Source: a bacterium
GTDB lineage: Bacteria; Electryoneota; RPQS01
Direction: 5' to 3'
Assembly (NCBI GenBank): GCA_016702305.1
Contig: JADJEH010000017.1
Span: forward strand, 186,001 to 250,000
Length of the DNA: 64,000 nucleotides
Part shown: one piece after another, positions 58,420-64,000 of the stretch
Numbering within the stretch: the first letter of the stretch is position 1
Layout: each line of letters opens with the position of its first letter
Translations under genes and position numbers: made by a program
Notes under the pieces: generated by a model
Seen by the model: the letters and a program-made list of their open reading frames with translations, nothing else
Databases searched by the model: none
Told to the model about the DNA's origin: nothing

Positions 58420-59792
58420 GGTTGTTGCTGGCAGCACTTTTGTTCGTTTTCGGCTGCGCCGGAAAGCGCACGCTGCTGATGGAGCAGGTGCGCACGGAGT
58501 TGCGTTCGACGTCCACGGAGCAGGCGCTGGCGGCGTATGAGAAGGGCGTTAAGAAGAACACGGAGCGTGTAGACGAGCTGCTCAACCTGGGGCTGCTGGC
58601 GCTGGAAGCCGGGCAGTATGACAAGGCGCTGACGTCTCTGAACGAAGCGGACAAGCTGGCCGAAGAGCGGTTAACCAAGAGTCTTTCGCGTGAAGGGGCG
58701 TCGCTTCTGACATCCGATCGCGTGCGAGCTTACCAAGGGACCGTGTATGACCGCGCGATGATTTACTATTATCGCGCGTTGTGTTATCTCTTGAAAGGCG
58801 ACGCGTCCGCGGCGACGGTCGAGGGACGGAGAATCGCCAGCTACCTCGAAGTCAACGCGCGGGAATCGAAGCACACCTACAAGAACGATCCGTTCTTGCA
58901 GTGGTTCTCGGGCGTGATGTACGAATCATTCGGGCAACACAACGATGCTTGGATTTCCTATAAGAACGCCGCGCAGCTTTATCCGTTCTACGACTTTGAG
59001 ACGCCGGGCTATCTGTGCCGGGCGGAATATGCGGCCTTGAGAGAGGTGGGGGCGAGCGCGGAAGAGGCGCAGTTGCTGGAACGCTGCCCCGACGTTGACA
59101 AGGACTTCGATCCGAACTGGGGACGGGTGGTTGTTTTGTGCGAAGCGGGCATTGCGCCCCAGATTCGCGAAAACAACATCATGTTTCCGATCATGAAGTA
59201 TGAGAAGCGCGAATTCAAGAACGACGAGGAGCGCGAGCACTACGCCGAAGAGGTGTATTGGCGCGGGAGCGACTATCGTTACGAAGAAAGCGAACTGGAT
59301 TACTTCGTGCGTGTGGCGCTGCCGTACTATCCCGACGATTCCTACGGCACTGAGGTGGCCCGGGTGTCCGTGCGCGGTGAGGGAATTGACAAATTGGCGG
59401 AACCGGCGGCCCCGGTGGCGCGTATTCTCAAGCAAGACCTGAATGACCGGATGCCGGCGATTGCCGTGCGGGCGATTGCGCGAGGGATTATTAAATATGC
59501 CGCCTCGAAAGCCGCAGAAGACGCAGGCAAGAAAGACAGCGAGGCGCTGGGGCAGATTCTCGGGTGGGGAGTGAACCTGCTCGGAGCCGCGACTGAAGCG
59601 GCTGACACGCGCTCGTGGGAGACCTTGCCTGATCAGATCTTTGTGGCCGATTTTCAGTTGCCGCCGGGTGAACACGATTTGCGGGTCGTCTTCGAGGACG
59701 GCAGCGGGACGGCGGTCGTGCGCAGTGATTTGCCTAAGGTGAATATCCGAGCTGGTGAGTTGACAGTGTTAAGGGCAAGGTGTTGGCGCTGA
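58332..59792 (+). CDS. COG3014-like lipoprotein with TPR-like helices
   Basis: About 486 residues. The signal-like segment TWLLLAALLFVFGC ends at a lipobox Cys. The body has helical repeat-like stretches (ALAAYEKGVKKNTERVDELL, LGLLALEAGQYDKALTSLNE, YYYRALCYLLKGDASAATVE) and later FQLPPGEHDLRVVFEDGSG, as in the uncharacterised COG3014 lipoproteins found beside LpoB. The start is uncertain: ATG 58332 puts a repeat-derived segment (STGGLPSAP) in the signal peptide; TTG 58401 is the closest alternative, and the frame is open back to 58188. Confidence 0.8.
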   Translation: MRPPLVPPNPQTDLGGKSDSTGGLPSAPTWLLLAALLFVFGCAGKRTLLMEQVRTELRSTSTEQALAAYEKGVKKNTERVDELLNLGLLALEAGQYDKALTSLNEADKLAEERLTKSLSREGASLLTSDRVRAYQGTVYDRAMIYYYRALCYLLKGDASAATVEGRRIASYLEVNARESKHTYKNDPFLQWFSGVMYESFGQHNDAWISYKNAAQLYPFYDFETPGYLCRAEYAALREVGASAEEAQLLERCPDVDKDFDPNWGRVVVLCEAGIAPQIRENNIMFPIMKYEKREFKNDEEREHYAEEVYWRGSDYRYEESELDYFVRVALPYYPDDSYGTEVARVSVRGEGIDKLAEPAAPVARILKQDLNDRMPAIAVRAIARGIIKYAASKAAEDAGKKDSEALGQILGWGVNLLGAATEAADTRSWETLPDQIFVADFQLPPGEHDLRVVFEDGSGTAVVRSDLPKVNIRAGELTVLRARCWR

Positions 59793-59845
59793 ACGCAGAA
59801 TCCTCCCCCCGGCCCCTTCCCGGTGAACGGAGAAGGCGAGCCAGC

Positions 59846-60037
59846 GCCAGCGTGAACGCTGGACCCATTGCCGCTGGCGCGAAGGCTTAGGTTTCGGCCG
59901 GGTTGCGGCGGCATTAACCCGGCTCGGCGATATTTTGCAGTTTTCGATCTGCTTGAGTAGATCCCTGACGGGATGATAAATCTCAAATTGTTCACACCTC
60001 TCTTGGGGGATTTTGCCCAGCAAACTGGGCGCTACGG
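59846..60037. repeat. Palindromic modules F, E, D and B
   Basis: The 278-bp gap 59793-60070 has no intact gene. It contains module F (59846-59866), E (59895-59929), D (59961-59976) and B (60002-60037), each matching copies elsewhere in the window with few changes. Confidence 0.85.
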
Positions 60038-60070
60038 TCGGACAGCACCCCCCTCTTTATCCCCCATTTC

Positions 60071-60298
60071 TTGACTCATTTTGTTGATACGAAAGACACC
60101 GGATGCGGTGAGCTGATCATGGCTTTGCACAAGCTGATGCAGCCGATTGCTCCGGGAGATGTGCTCGACGTGCGCGCCGAGGACGCGGGCGCGCGTGAAG
60201 ATATTCCGAGTTGGTGCAATATGACAGGACATAAACTGCTCGCCGCACAAACAGGCGAAGACAGCAATCACTACATCATCCAAAAAAAGGAGAGCTGA
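60071..60298 (+). CDS. TusA-like sulfur carrier protein
   Basis: 75 residues from a TTG at 60071 (ATG 60119 would remove the key cysteine). The TusA fold is shown by VDTKDTGCGELIMALHKLM, then APGDVLDVRAEDAGAREDIP and WCNMTGHKLL. The usual CPxP active-site motif reads CGEL, keeping the cysteine but not the prolines. Such proteins relay persulfide sulfur. It overlaps the DsrE-like gene by 1 nt, and a TusA-OsmC fusion lies further downstream. Confidence 0.8.
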   Translation: MTHFVDTKDTGCGELIMALHKLMQPIAPGDVLDVRAEDAGAREDIPSWCNMTGHKLLAAQTGEDSNHYIIQKKES

Positions 60299-60657
60299 TG
60301 GCAAAATTCATGGTAAGCTGTACGTTCGCAAAGGACAACACGGACAAAGCCACGGTGGCGTTCGTCGTGGCCAATGCGTCCGTGGCCTCGGGACAGGACA
60401 CGGTGGTCTTTCTCTCGATTGAGGGCGTGCGTCTGGCCGTTCCGGGGTACGCCGACGACATTCATGAAGAGGGTTTCGCGCCGCTGAAAGAGCTGATGAC
60501 CAACTACATCGCGGCCGGTGGCCAGATCTGGTTGTGCAGCCCGTGCTTCAAGAAGCGCGCGCTGAATGAGAACAACCTGACCGGCAACACGACGATAGTC
60601 GGCGGCGCAAAGGTGGTTGAATTCCTGACGACCGGCGGTACGTGCATTAGCTATTGA
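60298..60657 (+). CDS. DsrE-family protein
   Basis: 119 residues with MVSCTFAKDNTDKATVAFVV, DTVVFLSIEGVRLAVPGYA and LMTNYIAAGGQIWLCSPCFK, the DsrE/DsrF/TusD-like fold with a cysteine pair (CSPC) at the usual sulfur-handling position. It probably exchanges sulfur with the TusA-like partner encoded immediately upstream (TGATG overlap). The role could be sulfur transfer for methionine synthesis, given the genes downstream, but this is inference. Confidence 0.85.
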   Translation: MAKFMVSCTFAKDNTDKATVAFVVANASVASGQDTVVFLSIEGVRLAVPGYADDIHEEGFAPLKELMTNYIAAGGQIWLCSPCFKKRALNENNLTGNTTIVGGAKVVEFLTTGGTCISY

Positions 60658-60727
60658 CAGGCCCACGGGCAACCCGTAGGGCTGCGCAGGGCAGCATGAC
60701 TGTGTCCTGCGGTTGATTTTATCAATT

Positions 60728-60745
60728 TTGAAATATGATCTATGA
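60728..60745. repeat. TATGA-type heptamer remnant
   Basis: Two or three degenerate 7-bp units (TTGAAA-TATGATC-TATGAGT) overlap the start codon of the TusA-OsmC gene; compare 35593-35620 and 46712-46734. Confidence 0.4.
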
Positions 60746-61485
60746 GTGAGAGCCTCGAAAAACTTGAACAACCTATTGCCACTTCGCATATCTGCGACGG
60801 AGGGAATCTCGATTGCGGTTCCGGGTTGCTGCTGGTAATTCGACGGGCGATGGAGCAGGTGCCGGAGGGAGATGTGCTGGAGATTCGTTCGACGGAGTTT
60901 TCCGTGTGCAACGATCTGCCCGCGTGGTGCCGGATGACGGAGAATCCGTACTTGGGCTGGATTGAAGGCGGTGCATCAAACCGTTTTTTTGTGCAGCGCG
61001 GCGGCAAGACCGAAGATGTCCACGCGGAATTGGCCAAAGCACGCGCGTACAAATTTCAAACGCGGGTGCGCTGGAAAGGCGAAATGACCGCCACGGTCTA
61101 TGCGCGCAATCACAGCTATGCCATCGGGCAGCCGGCGAGTTTTGACGTGAGCGATGCGGCGCCGAGCGCTCTGGAGTATTTGTTGGGAGCTTTAGGGGGG
61201 TGTCTGGTGATGGGGTTGCAGATGCACGCATCGCGCGAGGGTGTGAAAATCGAGCAGATCGAACTTGCACTCCATGGAAAGCCGGATAATCTATTGGTGT
61301 TTTTGGGAATTGAAGAAACCGGACACTCCGGCTTGACCGAGATCAGTGGCACGGCGTATGTAGAAAGCGACGCACCGCTCGAGCAGGTACGTTCGCTGTG
61401 GGAACATACGCTGCGGGTGTCGCCAGTGACGAATACACTGCTGAGAGGTGCGAAATTGAATTTACAGGTGCACGCACTTGATTAA
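60742..61485 (+). CDS. TusA-OsmC fusion protein
   Basis: 247 residues. The N-terminal TusA-like domain (about 10-80) has CDGGNLDCGSGLLLVIRRAM and DLPAWCRMTENPYLGWIEGG; as in the neighbouring TusA-like protein, the CPxP motif is CGSG. The OsmC domain (about 100-247) has VYARNHSYAIG, APSALEYLLGALGGCLVMGL with the peroxidatic-type Cys, and SPVTNTLLRGA where the second OsmC cysteine is replaced by Ser, as in YhfA-type members. A sulfur- or peroxide-linked redox role is likely. It overlaps the next gene by 8 nt. Confidence 0.88.
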   Translation: MSESLEKLEQPIATSHICDGGNLDCGSGLLLVIRRAMEQVPEGDVLEIRSTEFSVCNDLPAWCRMTENPYLGWIEGGASNRFFVQRGGKTEDVHAELAKARAYKFQTRVRWKGEMTATVYARNHSYAIGQPASFDVSDAAPSALEYLLGALGGCLVMGLQMHASREGVKIEQIELALHGKPDNLLVFLGIEETGHSGLTEISGTAYVESDAPLEQVRSLWEHTLRVSPVTNTLLRGAKLNLQVHALD

Positions 61486-62638
61486 CCATGGATTGCCGGA
61501 GTTTCCCGTCACGGTGGTGGGCAGTTTGCCGCGACCGCAGGCGATGCGCGACGCGCTGAAACTGAAGCGCAAGGGGAAGATTGCCGAGTCTGAGTTTCAG
61601 AAGATTTCCGACGAAGCGGTGCGCGCGGCGATTGCACTGCAAGTGCGCGCTGGCGTGGACATCGTCAGCGACGGCGAGATGCGGCGCGAGAATTTCTATT
61701 CGTTCATCGCCGACGCGGTGGATGGGATCAAGCTCTTGAGTCTGGCGGACTTGCTTGATTACGTCGAGGACAAGTCGGGTTTCGAGCGGCTTTTGCAGTC
61801 GCTGGACGTGCCCGCTTTTGCGATTCACAATCCGGTGGTCGAAGGGAAATTGCGCGTGAAGCGCCCGCTGGCACTCGACGAATTCAACTATGCGCGGGGC
61901 CTGACCGACAAACCCATAAAGACAGCGCTGCCGGGGCCGTATCTGCTGACGCGCTCGATGTGGGTGAAGAGTCTGTCGTATGACACCTATCCGACCAAGG
62001 AGAGCCTCGGCGCGGATGTGGTGGCGATGCTGCGCGATGAGTTGATCGCCTTGCGCGATGCGGGGTGTTTTTTTGTACAATTCGACGAACCGGTCTTGAG
62101 CGAAGTCGCGTTCGCGGGACCGCATGCGACGCATACGTTCATGTGCGCGGCGCTGTCCGAGAAGGCTTCGCCGGAGACGGAATTGGCCTTTGCGGTGGAG
62201 CTGCTCAACGCCGTCGTGGATGGCGTGAGCGGCATCAAGACCGGTTTGCATGTGTGCCGGGGAAATTGGAGCCGACAGGATGACGTGCTGCTGGCGGGCG
62301 CGTATGATCCGCTGATTCCGTACTTTTCACGGATGAACGTCAATCAATTTGTTTTGGAATATGCGACTGATCGCGCAGGACCCGTGGAGAGTCTGCTGGC
62401 GCTGCCGGATGATCGCGAGATCGGACTGGGAGTCGTGAACCCGCGCACGAGTGAGATTGAAACTGTGGAATTTGTGCGAGCGAAAGTCGCGCCGCTGCAG
62501 GCGAAACGCGCCGCGGGCTCGATCTATCTCAATCCGGATTGCGGATTCGGAACATTCTCGGACCGGCCGGTGAATGACTGGGAGACGGCGGAAATGAAAT
62601 TGTCGGCGTTAAGTCGAGCGGCCCGCGCCATTCGCTGA
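61478..62638 (+). CDS. MetE C-terminal-domain-like methionine synthase (core-MetE type)
   Basis: 386 residues from a TTG that overlaps the upstream stop. It corresponds to the catalytic half of cobalamin-independent methionine synthase: VVGSLPRPQAMRDALK, DIVSDGEMRRENFYS, FVQFDEPVLSEVAF, zinc ligands in GLHVCRGNWS (His, Cys), the Glu of FVLEYATDRAG and Cys in YLNPDCGFG. The N-terminal half of MetE is absent, as in core-MetE proteins that are proposed to use other methyl donors. It makes methionine from homocysteine; a cystathionine enzyme follows downstream. Confidence 0.88.
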   Translation: MINHGLPEFPVTVVGSLPRPQAMRDALKLKRKGKIAESEFQKISDEAVRAAIALQVRAGVDIVSDGEMRRENFYSFIADAVDGIKLLSLADLLDYVEDKSGFERLLQSLDVPAFAIHNPVVEGKLRVKRPLALDEFNYARGLTDKPIKTALPGPYLLTRSMWVKSLSYDTYPTKESLGADVVAMLRDELIALRDAGCFFVQFDEPVLSEVAFAGPHATHTFMCAALSEKASPETELAFAVELLNAVVDGVSGIKTGLHVCRGNWSRQDDVLLAGAYDPLIPYFSRMNVNQFVLEYATDRAGPVESLLALPDDREIGLGVVNPRTSEIETVEFVRAKVAPLQAKRAAGSIYLNPDCGFGTFSDRPVNDWETAEMKLSALSRAARAIR

Positions 62639-62659
62639 CGAACACATTTCGCGAAGGCT

Positions 62660-62815
62660 ATGATGACCGTTCAAAAGCTCGGGTGGTTTGTTCTGATTCC
62701 GCTCGTGATTGCGGCTATTGCGTTGTATTTGTCGTTGCCGCGCGGAGCAGCGGTCGTGTGCTTGGCCGCAACGCTATTCTTAATTGTTCGGTTGATGTTC
62801 GCAAGACGACTATAG
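62660..62815 (+). CDS. Small two-helix membrane protein (51 residues)
   Basis: Starts ATGATG with AAGG just upstream (the second ATG, 62663, has the better spacing). The sequence MMTVQKLGWFVLIPLVIAA and the following IALYLSLPRGAAVV, CLAATLFLIVRLMFARRL form two hydrophobic helices with a short PRG turn and basic end. Nothing identifies its function. It lies between the core-MetE and cystathionine genes on the same strand. Confidence 0.65.
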   Translation: MMTVQKLGWFVLIPLVIAAIALYLSLPRGAAVVCLAATLFLIVRLMFARRL

Positions 62816-62822
62816 AGCGGAT

Positions 62823-62841
62823 GTCGGGCCGGAGGCCCGAC
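62823..62841. repeat. Palindromic module G
   Basis: GTCGGGCCGGAGGCCCGAC, an 8-bp perfect inverted repeat with a 3-nt loop, 8 bp after the small ORF; a variant lies at 58291-58309. Confidence 0.75.
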
Positions 62842-62884
62842 CTGTGTTGATGTTTTGTTCGCGAGGGTAAATAGAAGAGCAGAA

Positions 62885-64000
62885 ATGAAATTTTCTACCA
62901 AGTGCATTCATGCGGGTGTGACGCCCGATCCGTCGAACGGCGCGATTATGACGCCGATTTTCCAGACGTCCACCTATGTGCAGCCGGAATTGGGAGTGCA
63001 CAAGGGATATGAGTATTCGCGCACGGACAATCCGACGCGAGCTGTGCTGCAAGAGGCGATTGCCACGCTTGAAGGCGGGAAGTTCGGGTTGTGTTTCGCG
63101 AGCGGCATGGGCGCGATTGATTGTCTGATCGCAACGCTGTCCGGCGGTGACCATGTTATCGCCGGTGATGACGTGTACGGCGGCACGTTCCGCATCTTCA
63201 AGTTCGTGCGGGAGAAGCAGGGAATCGCGTCGGACTTTGTTGATCTGACCAATCTTGATCTGGTTGAAAAGAGCATTACGCCTAAGACGAAGTGGATCTG
63301 GCTCGAAACGCCGACGAATCCGCTTTTGAAGCTCGTGGACATCCGCGCGATTGTCGAGCTGGCCCATGCCAAAGGGGTGCGAGTGGCCGTGGACAACACG
63401 TTTGCCACGCCGTATTTTCAGCAGCCGCTGGCGCTCGGCGCCGATCTGGTGATGCACAGCGTGACGAAATATTTGAACGGCCACAGCGATGTGGTGATGG
63501 GTTCGATGGTCGTCAATGATGAAGAGCTGTACCGGCAGCTCAAGTATATTCAAAATGCCTGCGGCGCGGTGCCCGGACCGATGGACAGCTTTCTGGTGCT
63601 GCGCGGACTGAAGACGCTAGCGGTGCGAATGGAGCGGCATCAAGCGAACGCGGCGATGCTGGCTAAGGACCTGGAGATGGACAGCCACGTCGCGTGGGTT
63701 CGCTATCCGGGTTTGAAATCGCATCCGCAGCAAGCGTTGGCCATGCGGCAGATGTCGGGCTTTGCGGGGATGATCAGCCTGGAATTGAAAGGCGGCCTCG
63801 AAGCGGCGCGCAAGTTTGTGAGCGGCCTGCATCTGTTTGCGCTTGCCGAGTCGCTCGGCGGGGTCGAGTCGCTGTGTGATCACCCAGCCATCATGACCCA
63901 TGCGACGATTCCGCGTGAACTACGGGAAAAACTGGGCGTCACGGACGGTCTTATTCGGCTCTCGGTGGGACTGGAAGATGTGGACGACTTGCGACAGGAT
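62885..64000 (+). CDS. Cystathionine gamma-synthase/lyase family enzyme (cut by window edge)
   Basis: 372 codons to the window end with no stop. The start ATG at 62885 reads MKFSTKCIHAGVTPDPSNGA. PLP Cys/Met-metabolism motifs: YEYSRTDNPTRAVLQEAIA, CFASGMGAIDCL, WLETPTNPLLKLVDI, VDNTFATPYFQQPL, the Schiff-base Lys in MHSVTKYLNGHSDV, and LAESLGGVESL near the end. MetB (gamma-synthase) and MetC/CGL cannot be told apart here; the upstream methionine synthase favours a role in methionine or trans-sulfuration. About 10-20 residues are missing. Confidence 0.93.
   Translation, partial: MKFSTKCIHAGVTPDPSNGAIMTPIFQTSTYVQPELGVHKGYEYSRTDNPTRAVLQEAIATLEGGKFGLCFASGMGAIDCLIATLSGGDHVIAGDDVYGGTFRIFKFVREKQGIASDFVDLTNLDLVEKSITPKTKWIWLETPTNPLLKLVDIRAIVELAHAKGVRVAVDNTFATPYFQQPLALGADLVMHSVTKYLNGHSDVVMGSMVVNDEELYRQLKYIQNACGAVPGPMDSFLVLRGLKTLAVRMERHQANAAMLAKDLEMDSHVAWVRYPGLKSHPQQALAMRQMSGFAGMISLELKGGLEAARKFVSGLHLFALAESLGGVESLCDHPAIMTHATIPRELREKLGVTDGLIRLSVGLEDVDDLRQD

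Noticed and set aside
60071..60657. TusA-like plus DsrE-like pair as a split YedF selenium-metabolism protein
   Set aside because: The domain order is the same, but the DsrE-like part lacks the features I associate with YedF; the link to the selenoprotein at 6412-7617 is only suggestive.
62810..63553. 247-codon minus-strand frame
   Set aside because: It is the shadow of the cystathionine enzyme gene on the plus strand, which has clear PLP motifs.

Overview
The window is a high-GC (roughly 58-60 %) bacterial chromosome segment with tightly packed, often 4-nt-overlapping genes. Three secreted proteins end in a type IX secretion (T9SS) type A sorting domain with an NPFN motif. With a CIRCE-controlled groESL operon, a complete-looking menaquinone cluster and an ECF sigma/Ser-Thr kinase pair, this points to a Gram-negative member of the Fibrobacterota-Chlorobi-Bacteroidota neighbourhood or a related candidate phylum. 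The exact lineage cannot be named from the sequence. No phage, IS element or CRISPR array was seen.

Layout. 1-2143: groES-groEL (minus) with promoter and CIRCE. 2195-3600: an XRE regulator and two membrane proteins with a putative autoregulatory operator. 3689-8848: minus-strand secreted protein, PLP-dependent dehydratase, a redox protein whose reading frame crosses an in-frame UGA at the first position of a UxxC motif (probable selenoprotein), and a LeuA/homocitrate-synthase-like enzyme. 8938-16953: menF-D-H-B-A-C-E with a convergent hotdog thioesterase, i.e. chorismate to demethylmenaquinone apart from polyprenyl supply (the final MenG/UbiE methylase is not here). 17075-22952: large secreted protein and a three-gene glycosyltransferase operon. 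23150-31660: a chemosensory operon (four-receiver protein, CheA, CheR, CheD, HDOD, CheY, CheX-like, CheB) behind a sigma54-like promoter. 31696-40713: lipoprotein, CBS protein, secreted serine protease, EamA transporter, VOC protein, kinase/ECF sigma/M20 peptidase operon, tRNA-Leu(GAG). 40769-43214: secG-tpiA-pgk. 43528-47830: repeat-rich basic protein, DUF4920, two YkvA proteins, gap and pfkA. 47963-54646: orphan gene, a decayed locus, a frameshifted lipoprotein gene, PAS histidine kinase, hemW, and an IPT-domain secreted protein behind a strong sigma54-like promoter. 55144-57389: two secreted proteins. 57583-64000: LpoB-like and COG3014-like lipoproteins, then a sulfur-relay/methionine cluster (TusA-like, DsrE-like, TusA-OsmC fusion, MetE-core protein, cystathionine synthase/lyase).

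The glycolytic genes gap, pgk, tpiA and pfkA sit within 7 kb but in separate transcription units. The right-hand 21 kb carries clusters of short palindromic modules that recur between genes and in two places form part of coding sequence. The strongest candidate for something new is the UGA-containing thioredoxin-like protein with a T9SS tail; next are the modular palindromic repeats and the two sigma54-like promoters.
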